Assembly (NCBI GenBank): GCA_020056155.1
Contig: JAGVII010000537.1
Span: forward strand, 1-6,789
DNA length: 6,789 bases
From: Afipia sp.
GTDB lineage: Bacteria; Pseudomonadota; Alphaproteobacteria; Rhizobiales; Xanthobacteraceae
Direction: 5' to 3'
The notes under the pieces were generated by a model. It saw only the letters and a list, made by a program, of their open reading frames with translations, did not search any database and was not told where the DNA came from. Of this stretch, positions 1 through 5,992 are shown piece after piece. Position 1 is the first letter of the stretch. Every line of letters begins with the position of its first letter. Position numbers and translations under genes: made by a program.

Positions 1-4
1 AGGC

Positions 5-2014
5 ATGAGCGCCGACCGGGCAAGGCAAGGCCGAGCGCTCGGCCGTGCTCGGCAGCTTGCGGCCGGGTATCAGCCGGCAGTGATAAAAGTGGTGTCCTAC
101 GCGCGCGGCATCGCGCGTGCGACCGCGACCGGGCAGTATGTTCAACGGGAGGACGTCCCGCTCGAGACGCACGACGGGCGGATGTTGACGGATCGGGAGG
201 CTGTCGCGGAGGAAATCAAGGCGTGGTCGGCGGACTTTTCGAAGCGTGCCGAAAGTCAAGATGTGGGGGCGTTCCGCCTGAAGCTGACAAGCGTCCCGGA
301 CACTCCCGAAGGCCGCGCAACGTACGAGCGGGTGATTGCCGCCGCCTTCTCCGGCCATCGCCACGCCGCGCGCATCGATGCCGATGGTGCGGGCGAACTG
401 GAAGCGCGCGTCGTCGCGGCGATGGCCGGCAGCGGCAAAGAGCGCTTCCGGATTCGAGAAGCCCAGGCGGGCAATCAGGAGCATGGAGCCAAACCGCGCC
501 GTCTTGATTCGGCGTCCAGTGCGGCCGTTTTCGCCAGGGTCGAAGCAGCCTCCGGCATTGGCGCGGAGGCGGTGGTTCTCCGGCCGGAAGCGACCGGTCA
601 CGGTCGCGACGGCGTCACCTACAGGCTCAACAAGCTGATCGAGATGGGCGCGGCAATCGACGACCACGGCAAGAGCGTTTCCAACGTGGCGGATGCGCGG
701 CTCGCCGCGCGCGAATGGGGGCCGTCGCTCCGGTCGCAATCCGCGCGCGATACGATGCATCTGATCATTTCGGCGAAGGCCGGAACGGATGTGGCCGCCT
801 TGACCGATGCAGCGCGTGCGTTCCTGCACGATCGCTTTGCCGATCATAAGTTCATGTTTGGCGTTCATACGGACAAGGAATCGGCCGGGCACATTCACGC
901 TCACGCCGTCATCACCGTGAAGAACGAATCCGGCCAGAAGATCCATCCCAATCGGGATACGTTCGCGGAATGGCGCGAGGTGTATGCACAACACGCTCAG
1001 GCACAAGGCTTGAAGATCGTCGCGACCACGGCGAAGGAGCGGGCTTCCTCGCAAAGTTACGGCCCGAAGGATAAGGCGATCGTCGAAGCGGCGGATCGGC
1101 CGCGTCCCGCGCGAGAAGCCCGCGATCGCGCCTATGCCGCCGATCCCGCCAATCAACGTCTCATCGATAATGCGCGCCAGCGCATCGTCACAGCGCGATC
1201 CAACCCGATCCGCTTGCCGATGTCGGTGCCTGATCGGAAGGTGGTGAACGAGAGCATCGTCGCCTGGAAGGCGGTTACGATGGAGCAGCCATCGAACGGC
1301 GTAGCGAAGGATATGCTTGAGCGGCTGTTGATGGCGCAAACCGTCGGAGCCATTCTTCACACCATCGGCAGGCGCGTGGAGTTTTTGACCAAGGAGGGTG
1401 AAATGCCAATGACATCGGAGCAGATGATCCAGGATCTGCGGCTCATGAACGAGGCGGTTTCGCGAACCAGCGACCTCTTGGATGGGGAGACAAAGCAGCA
1501 ATTCCGTGAGACCTCGGCACGTTACCTGGAAACACTCGCCAACCGTACTGATCTCCAGCGAATGGAGGAACGGGGCGTACAGCAGCTCAGCCGGGCGGAA
1601 GTCGAAGCCGTCGTTGGTGTGAACGCCGATCGGCTCGTCGAGCGCGCCCAGGAGATTCGGATCAAGGAAGAGCGCGAAGCGACGTCCGCTGAACTTCTCG
1701 CAAACCGCGCAATCGATGCCGAGCGGCGGCAAGAGGGCCGCGGGGGCATTGATCCGGCCTCACAGGAGGAGCTGCGGGCTGAAAGATTCATGGTCGCGGG
1801 CTCGCAACAATCGGCGGCAGATGAAGCTCGGGAGGCGGCCGCGGCGGTCGAGGCAGCGCGGACGATCACAGAACATCCGGCGCAGCCGTTGCCAACATCT
1901 TTGATCCAGACCGATGCCTTATCGAAGCTTCGCGCAGAACAGGAAAAAATCATTCGCGAACTCGAGGCTGAAAAGCCCGATCCTCAATCAATTAAAGGTC
2001 AAAGTTATCGATGA
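5..2014 (+). CDS. MobA/VirD2-like conjugative relaxase (start uncertain)
   Basis: Predicted 669-residue DNA relaxase, which would nick one strand at a transfer origin and stay covalently bound to the 5' end through a tyrosine. The strongest signal is the metal-binding histidine motif HIHAHAVI at residues 296-303, preceded by FGVHTDKESAG, as in relaxase motif III. The N-terminus has the family's 'VIKVVSYARG' strand and 'QYVQRED', where Y45 sits where VirD2-type enzymes carry the nicking tyrosine. Residues 45-100 and 206-262 look like two copies of the same half-domain (Y45/W74 and Y206/W238). Residues from about 400 to 669 are charged, Glu/Arg/Ala-rich and probably helical or coiled coil, as is usual for relaxase tails, which often bind partner proteins. 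The frame is open to the window edge upstream of the ATG at 5, so the true start may lie outside. No oriT, coupling-protein or tra/trb gene is visible here. Family is confident; exact MOB class is not. Confidence 0.83.
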   Translation: MSADRARQGRALGRARQLAAGYQPAVIKVVSYARGIARATATGQYVQREDVPLETHDGRMLTDREAVAEEIKAWSADFSKRAESQDVGAFRLKLTSVPDTPEGRATYERVIAAAFSGHRHAARIDADGAGELEARVVAAMAGSGKERFRIREAQAGNQEHGAKPRRLDSASSAAVFARVEAASGIGAEAVVLRPEATGHGRDGVTYRLNKLIEMGAAIDDHGKSVSNVADARLAAREWGPSLRSQSARDTMHLIISAKAGTDVAALTDAARAFLHDRFADHKFMFGVHTDKESAGHIHAHAVITVKNESGQKIHPNRDTFAEWREVYAQHAQAQGLKIVATTAKERASSQSYGPKDKAIVEAADRPRPAREARDRAYAADPANQRLIDNARQRIVTARSNPIRLPMSVPDRKVVNESIVAWKAVTMEQPSNGVAKDMLERLLMAQTVGAILHTIGRRVEFLTKEGEMPMTSEQMIQDLRLMNEAVSRTSDLLDGETKQQFRETSARYLETLANRTDLQRMEERGVQQLSRAEVEAVVGVNADRLVERAQEIRIKEEREATSAELLANRAIDAERRQEGRGGIDPASQEELRAERFMVAGSQQSAADEAREAAAAVEAARTITEHPAQPLPTSLIQTDALSKLRAEQEKIIRELEAEKPDPQSIKGQSYR

Positions 2015-2082
2015 TAGGCAAGTTGTCGAATCGGACCACGCGCTATCTTCGACTGGATCACAGAGCTATAGGCAAACGCGCT

Positions 2083-2103
2083 CTTTGCTGCTCGCAGCCA
2101 AAG
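2083..2103. terminator. Hairpin between convergent relaxase and luxR genes
   Basis: CTTTG-CTG, loop CTCG, CAG-c-CAAAG forms an eight-pair stem with one bulged C. It lies in the 150-base gap between the stop codons of two genes that face each other, where a shared bidirectional terminator is expected. There is no T-run on either strand after the stem, so it is not a classical rho-independent terminator. Nothing else is recognisable in 2015-2164. Confidence 0.25.
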
Positions 2104-2164
2104 GATCCCGGCCATCTATTACGTCAAAAACGAATGCTCGGCTTTTCGGAATCGGTGCCTGGCA

Positions 2165-2899
2165 CTACCCCAGAATTTTCATGCGCATCGCTATTGCTAC
2201 GGCATGTGTTTTGTTTGCCGCGCCAAGTTTTTCTCGTGCCGAGGCGACGTGTTTCGTCACGGTCGCCCGAGAGATTCCGAGAATGACTGATATTTCCCAA
2301 TCAGTCTTACCTTCGCCAGCCCAAAGGAGGCAGTCGAATTCGCGGGGAGAGACTAATCTTTTGGCTGGCGATTGCGGTCGACGCTGCCCTAACCAATGTC
2401 CGATGGCAAAGTTCGCGATAAAAGCAAGCGCGGATCGATCATTGTCATTTAGGTCGTCCCTCGTGCCGCCGAACGATAAAGCAGCTGATGGACCATCGAG
2501 CGTTCGAACTGGAACCACAAACCCTTCGGCCAATCCAAAATCGGCGGCTTCCCCTCCGACGACCCGCGCATCGTCTGGTTCGGGACAGGATGTATAGCTG
2601 TCCGACCAGGAAAATAGACTATGGTCGCGTTGGAGCCGCTGCACGATTGGATCCCGCGGCAGATAATTTTGCTCAACGTATCGTGCTGCCCACTTGGCTG
2701 GAAAATGCTGAACGACGGCACGCGACTCAATTTCTACTCGCGAACCGCGAATGGTATTCTGAGGCACTATCCCGCCAAAGACCGACGTAAACCCAAAACT
2801 TTTCGCGATGTTGACGAGGCACTCCTGCATTGAACCTTTGTCAGTTGATTGCTCGATCATTGAAATGATTTCCCAAGTGCGCCAAAATAAATCCGTCAT
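2165..2899 (-). CDS. LuxR-family quorum-sensing regulator, orphan (solo)
   Basis: A 244-residue transcription factor with an N-terminal acyl-homoserine-lactone binding domain (about residues 15-165) and a C-terminal GerE/LuxR helix-turn-helix (about 180-240: SPREFDCLLWAGEGKTDWEI, then SRATVTKHV). Numbered from the ATG at 2899, W70, Y74, D83, P84, W98 and G126 keep the spacing of TraR W57/Y61/D70/P71/W85/G113. The DNA-binding residues E187, L191 and G197 match TraR E178/L182/G188. All nine family-invariant positions are therefore present, so it should still bind an AHL-type ligand. I chose the ATG at 2899 because AGGT (complement of 2908-2911) stands 8 bases before it; the in-frame TTG at 2905 would be too close to that site. 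No luxI synthase adjoins it, so it is a solo or its partner lies elsewhere. It faces the relaxase gene, which recalls TraR control of Ti-plasmid conjugation, but its target genes are unknown. Base composition looks less GC-rich than the cox genes. Confidence 0.9.
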   Translation of the reverse strand: MTDLFWRTWEIISMIEQSTDKGSMQECLVNIAKSFGFTSVFGGIVPQNTIRGSRVEIESRAVVQHFPAKWAARYVEQNYLPRDPIVQRLQRDHSLFSWSDSYTSCPEPDDARVVGGEAADFGLAEGFVVPVRTLDGPSAALSFGGTRDDLNDNDRSALAFIANFAIGHWLGQRRPQSPAKRLVSPREFDCLLWAGEGKTDWEISVILGISRATVTKHVASAREKLGAANKTHAVAIAMRMKILG

Positions 2900-3337
2900 T
2901 CGCAAGTACCTGACGTCACGCGCTGTTCGACAGTGGGAAGGGACGAATTAGCAACTTTTTAGTCGACGTCGGAAGAGCCCCGATCTCTAAATCGGCAACA
3001 CCGGTCATCGTGCACCTGAATCCAATACTTCGATTACAACTAGGGTGCGCTTGTAGCAAGATATTCGCATTCTAACTTAGGTGCCCGATCAAGAATGTTT
3101 TCCTCATAGCATCCAGTCAGAACCCTGTTTGAGAATGAAGCCTGCGGGGGCGCCCGGAATCCCTGAGATCTTCATCGCTCCTCCCGAGGGCGAAAAAAAT
3201 AACCAAAAGGTCCAATTTGGCGTCCCCAGACAACGACGCAGCGGGCAGCAGAGTCGACCCCGTCGGCTTTGGCACCGTCGCTTACGTACGTGCTGGAGCG
3301 CACCACCGCCGCGTCCTAGAACCCGAATGCGCATGAC

Positions 3338-3503
3338 AATGTGATTGGGATCGTCAAGGAGATCGCGATCTTCTACTTCTCCGAATACCGATCACTAGTG
3401 CGGGGGAGATCATGGTGACCCTCTGATGCAAGCGGACGTCGACCACGTTCGGCCGATTGCCATGACGACAATTGCCGCCATTCTCGCGTTGCTGCCGCTC
3501 AGC
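3338..3503 (+). pseudogene. Frameshifted relic of an RND efflux pump (AcrB/HAE1-type)
   Basis: Two pieces in different frames read as adjacent parts of an RND inner-membrane transporter. The first (from 3338) is NVIGIVKEIAIFYFSEY, resembling the family's 'IGIVKKNAIL(L/M)(V/I)(D/E)FA' segment; its frame then ends at TGA 3416-3418. The second, one frame over (from about 3405), contains LMQADVDHVRPIAMTTIAAI and LALLPL (3423-3500), the very typical 'A...R.RPI.MTT.AAILGLLPLA' segment. The distance from GIV to RPI is about 34 codons, against about 36 in intact RND proteins, so a small indel explains the frame change. Similarity stops at PL (about 3500), before the expected 'ALG.G.G.....PL' continuation, and the remaining roughly 1000 residues are absent. 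This is a dead fragment of about 55 codons, not an expressed protein. The family call rests on motif recall. Confidence 0.62.
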
Positions 3504-3528
3504 AAGTTCCGCACTTCCAAACATCCAT

Positions 3529-3544
3529 GTGAGAGCAATCTCAC
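3529..3544. other. GTGAGA-GCAA-TCTCAC hairpin
   Basis: A perfect 6-base stem with a GCAA (GNRA-type) tetraloop. It begins 29 bases after the RND similarity ends and lies about 180 bases before coxC. No T-run follows, so it is unlikely to be an intrinsic terminator. Its function is unknown. Confidence 0.35.
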
Positions 3545-3632
3545 GCGCGGTGTATGAACTGCGTGTCCGTCGTCAGGGTTTTTGAGACAGATGGCAGGCT
3601 GATTTAGGAGAGTTGGAGTCCAGTTTAATGAT

Positions 3633-3662
3633 GCTTGGGCGACATTGCCAAATGGCTTGGGC
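3633..3662 (+). repeat. GCTTGGGC direct repeat upstream of coxC
   Basis: GCTTGGGC occurs at 3633-3640 and again at 3655-3662, 22 bases apart start to start, about two helical turns. It lies 64-93 bases before the coxC start. The stretch between also contains GCCA-AA-TGGC and a TTGCC/GGCAA pair, followed by a T-rich run at 3670-3690. This could be an operator for coxC transcription; the repeat is certain, the role is not. Confidence 0.35.
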
Positions 3663-3725
3663 AAGTTGATTTTTGTGAGTTTTTTGTTTTAGGGTCGCGG
3701 CTGTTCGGACAAGGACTGCTGGGAT

Positions 3726-4934
3726 ATGCCCATCGAACATGATCCGACGCTGGTTGCCCTGTCACTGCTCGTGGCAATACAGGCAAGCTACGTCGGTTTG
3801 AATCTGGCGCTTCGCGTTTCGCAGGCGTTCGCGCTGAATCGCCGCCTGCTGATCGCCGGTGCTGCGCTGTCGTTTGCGATCGGCATCTGGGCGATGCATT
3901 TCGTCGGCATGCTGGCGGCGCGACTGCCCGTCACCGTCGATTACGTGGTGCTTCCGACGTTGCTGTCGTTCCTCGTTTGCGTGCTGGTGGTCGGAATCGC
4001 GGTTTACCTCGCGACATTGCGCTCGCAGCGGCTGCTGTTCATCGCGGCCACGGTGATGGGCGTCGGGATCGCCTCGATGCATTACATCGGGATGCTGGCG
4101 CTCCATGCCAGCGCCCACATGATGCACAATCCCGTTTATGTGCTGGCGAGCGTGCTGATCGCCGTTCTGGCGTCGGGCCTCGCGCTGTGGCTGGCATTCG
4201 CGTCCGAGACGAGGCCGCCCTTGCTGGTTTGCGCGGCGGTTCTGGGCTGCGCGATTTCGGGAATGCACTACACCGCGATGGCGGGGCTGACGCTGCATCC
4301 GATTGTCGGCGCATTGCCGCCGGGCACGCCGGCCATATCCGGCGATCTGCTGGCGGTGATCGTCAGTGTCGTCGCGTTTCTGGTGTCCGGTGTTTTCATG
4401 CTGGCGCTGGTTCCGGATCAGCGCGAATCCGCGGCGGACCCGGTGATCGTGCCCGAGGCGAACGAGCCGGATCCCATTCCGGCCCCGATTACGGCGGACA
4501 GCGTGACGCCTGTCTCTGGTTCGGTCGCGGAACTCACGGTCGCCGATGCGCCCACGCAGGCGACATCGGATGCTCCCGTCTACGAGGCCACCCTGCCGGT
4601 GGAGAAGTATCGCGGCAGCCAGACCATCAACACCGCCGACATTTTCTCGGTCCACGCCAACGCACATTATACTTATGTGTTCAACGGCCGGGAGGACATC
4701 TTCTGTCCGCTCTCGATCGGCGAGATCATCGCGCGGCTGCCGCCCGATATTTTCTTTCGCGTCCACCGCAGCTACATCGTCAATATTCAGCGCGTCGCGC
4801 GTCTGAAGCGCGCGGGCGACAACGGCATTGCCGATCTCGATTCGCCGGTGCGCCGCTCGGTGCCGGTGAGCCGCAGCCGGTTGCCGCAATTGCGCGAGCA
4901 GCTCACCGAATATCTGCGAACCAGGGACAATTAA
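3726..4934 (+). CDS. coxC: CoxC, MHYT membrane sensor with LytTR DNA-binding domain
   Basis: A 402-residue membrane protein. Residues 8-230 form seven hydrophobic helices carrying three copies of the MHYT signature: MHFVGM (57-62), MHYIGM (118-123) and MHYTAM (180-185). The Met/His pairs sit at helix ends and in this family are proposed to bind a metal (copper) and sense diatomic gases such as CO, O2 or NO. A Pro/Ala/Asp/Glu-rich linker (about 231-290) leads to a LytTR-type DNA-binding domain (about 292-395) with HANAHYTYVF, FFRVHRSYIVN and a final PVSRSRLPQLREQL. It is thus a one-component regulator tethered to the membrane. Position (first before coxMSL) and sequence match CoxC of the O. 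carboxidovorans cluster; the same cluster has a paralogue, CoxH, beyond this window. A weak AAGGA (3711-3715) precedes the ATG by 10 bases. The CO-sensing role is inferred, not shown by the sequence. Confidence 0.92.
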   Translation: MPIEHDPTLVALSLLVAIQASYVGLNLALRVSQAFALNRRLLIAGAALSFAIGIWAMHFVGMLAARLPVTVDYVVLPTLLSFLVCVLVVGIAVYLATLRSQRLLFIAATVMGVGIASMHYIGMLALHASAHMMHNPVYVLASVLIAVLASGLALWLAFASETRPPLLVCAAVLGCAISGMHYTAMAGLTLHPIVGALPPGTPAISGDLLAVIVSVVAFLVSGVFMLALVPDQRESAADPVIVPEANEPDPIPAPITADSVTPVSGSVAELTVADAPTQATSDAPVYEATLPVEKYRGSQTINTADIFSVHANAHYTYVFNGREDIFCPLSIGEIIARLPPDIFFRVHRSYIVNIQRVARLKRAGDNGIADLDSPVRRSVPVSRSRLPQLREQLTEYLRTRDN

Positions 4935-4974
4935 GACAGCTTTGCTGACGCAGTTCGTGCGCAGCTGCCGCTTT

Positions 4975-5000
4975 TGGTGCCGAAAACCGATCTCTGGTGC
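4975..5000 (+). promoter_or_regulatory. TGGTGC direct repeat, possible LytTR/CoxC operator
   Basis: TGGTGC occurs at 4975-4980 and 4995-5000, exactly 20 bases start to start, placing both copies on the same DNA face. Pairs of short direct repeats two turns apart are how LytTR domains usually bind. The site lies 105-130 bases before coxM, downstream of a gene that encodes a LytTR protein. The repeat does not match the classic AgrA/ComE-type consensus, so assignment to CoxC (or CoxH) is a guess from context. Confidence 0.3.
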
Positions 5001-5084
5001 TCCTGTTCTTGAATGTTTCTAAACGGCTTGGCCTCCTAGGCAACGCGCTGATGTAAACCGGACCCAACAGAGGTCTGGGGCGTG

Positions 5085-5104
5085 GGTAACCTGGGGAGGT
5101 AACC
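5085..5104 (+). promoter_or_regulatory. Hairpin over the coxM ribosome-binding site
   Basis: GGTAACCT-GGGG-AGGTAACC pairs 7 of 8 positions (one A-A mismatch) around a GGGG loop and ends directly against the GTG start at 5105. The Shine-Dalgarno sequence GGGGAGGT (5093-5100) is split between the loop and the 3' arm, so folding would hide it. Both arms contain the same heptamer GGTAACC (5085-5091 and 5098-5104). An upstream ACCCA (5062-5066) can pair with TGGGT (5083-5087), an alternative that would disrupt the hairpin. Translational control is inferred. Confidence 0.45.
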
Positions 5105-5971
5105 GTGATTCCTGGTTCATTTGACTACCATCGTCCGAAATCCGTCGCCGATGCCGTCACGCTTCTGGTGAAGCTCGGCGAAGACGCCCGGCCCCTGGCC
5201 GGCGGCCACAGCCTGATCCCGATGATGAAAACCCGGCTGGCCACGCCAGAGCATCTGGTCGATTTGCGCGCCATCGGAGACCTCAAGGGGATCCGGGAAG
5301 AGGGCGGCGACATCGTTATCGGAGCGATGACCACCCAGCACACGCTGATCGGTTCCGATCTGCTGGCGGCGAAATTGCCGATCATTCGCGAGACGTCGCT
5401 GCTGATCGCCGATCCTCAAATCCGCTACATGGGCACCATCGGCGGCAACGCCGCCAACGGCGATCCGGGCAACGACATGCCCGCGCTGATGCAGTGTCTG
5501 GGCGCAAGCTACGAACTCACCGGCCCGAATGGCGTGCGCCGGGTTGCAGCGCGAGAGTTTTATCAGGCGGCGTATTTCACGGCGATCGAGCCCGGCGAAA
5601 TCCTCACCGCCATCCGCATTCCCGTGCCCCCTGCCGGACACGGTTACGCCTACGAGAAGCTGAAGCGGAAGATCGGCGACTACGCCACCGCGGCAGCCGC
5701 AGTCGTTCTCACCATGAGCGGCGGCAAATGCACGTCGGCATCGATCGGCCTGACCAACGTGGCGGACACGCCGCTGTGGGCGGAAGAGGCCGCGAAGGCG
5801 CTGGTCGGCACGTCCCTCGACAAGGCGGCGCTCGACAAGGCCGTCGTCGCCGCCGAGGCCATCACCAGTCCGGCGTCGGACGGGCGTGGTCCCGCAGAAT
5901 ACCGCACCAAGATGGCAGGCGTGATGCTGCGCCGCGCTGCCGAGCGGGCGAAGTCCCGCGCCAAGAACTAG
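5105..5971 (+). CDS. coxM: CO dehydrogenase medium (FAD) subunit CoxM
   Basis: A 288-residue flavoprotein subunit of aerobic molybdenum/copper CO dehydrogenase. It takes electrons from the iron-sulfur subunit CoxS and passes them to the membrane quinone pool. The FAD-binding signatures are in place: AGGHS at 32-36 and TIGGN at 111-115, followed by AANGDPGNDMPALM. The C-terminal CODH flavoprotein domain runs from about 178 to the end (YAYEKLKRKIGDYATAAAA onward). Length equals that of the O. carboxidovorans protein and the sequence agrees with it nearly end to end from memory, with scattered substitutions. The start is GTG, preceded by GGGGAGGT at a 4-base spacing; the MIPGSFDYHRPKS N-terminus matches the family, so this start is sound. 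It begins 170 bases after coxC, enough for its own CO-inducible promoter, and is followed by coxS after 21 bases. Confidence 0.97.
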   Translation: MIPGSFDYHRPKSVADAVTLLVKLGEDARPLAGGHSLIPMMKTRLATPEHLVDLRAIGDLKGIREEGGDIVIGAMTTQHTLIGSDLLAAKLPIIRETSLLIADPQIRYMGTIGGNAANGDPGNDMPALMQCLGASYELTGPNGVRRVAAREFYQAAYFTAIEPGEILTAIRIPVPPAGHGYAYEKLKRKIGDYATAAAAVVLTMSGGKCTSASIGLTNVADTPLWAEEAAKALVGTSLDKAALDKAVVAAEAITSPASDGRGPAEYRTKMAGVMLRRAAERAKSRAKN

Positions 5972-5992
5972 AAATTCAGGGAGAAACCCAAC

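Larger units (their letters stand above)
2900..3725. other. Gene-poor, decayed spacer between luxR and coxC
   Basis: No intact gene is supportable in these 826 bases. The stretch is more AT-rich than its flanks, and stops are frequent in all frames. It should contain the luxR promoter (divergent side) and the coxC promoter, but I see no convincing -35/-10 or sigma-54 pair. Visible structure includes TGACGTCA (2911-2918), CTGTTCGACAG (2923-2933) and the dyad CCGAT-N6-ATCGG (2980-2995). It also holds the RND-pump relic near 3338-3503, a hairpin at 3529-3544, an 8-base direct repeat at 3633/3655 and a T-rich run at 3670-3690. A GTG-started frame at 3081-3344 would give an 87-residue Arg/Pro-rich peptide that resembles nothing I know. 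The published O. carboxidovorans cluster has coxB before coxC; I cannot identify a coxB here. Confidence 0.7.

Noticed and set aside
2011..2286. 91-codon frame whose ATG overlaps the relaxase stop (ATGA)
   Set aside because: The coupling-like overlap is tempting, but the frame runs into the convergent luxR gene and the peptide has no recognisable features.
1914..2597. Plus-strand open frame of 227 codons overlapping the relaxase end and luxR
   Set aside because: It lies antisense to luxR over most of its length and has a Ser/Arg-rich translation with no recognisable domain.
2923..2933. CTGTTCGACAG as a lux box
   Set aside because: The CTG and CAG are 5 bases apart rather than 10, so it is not a canonical 18-20-base LuxR site.
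3210..3320. Frame reading RVDPVGFGTVAYVRAG as a possible GreA/GreB-type remnant
   Set aside because: A slight resemblance to the C-terminal 'V.FGS.VTV' strand only. It is too short, and the following residues do not continue the family pattern.
3081..3344. 87-codon GTG-started frame as a possible coxB
   Set aside because: The peptide is Arg/Pro-rich with no membrane segment, and CoxB is predicted to be a membrane protein. There is no ribosome-binding site worth naming.
3633..3672. Possible sigma-54 promoter (GG-N10-GC) before coxC
   Set aside because: The GG and GC dinucleotides are 8 bases apart in TTGGGCGACATTGC, not 10, and the alternative register lacks the GC.
3762..4889. Long minus-strand open frame (375 codons) opposite coxC
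   Set aside because: It is a shadow of the coxC codon pattern in GC-rich DNA. The translation is dominated by Arg, His, Asp and Gln with no domain, and coxC on the other strand has clear MHYT and LytTR motifs.
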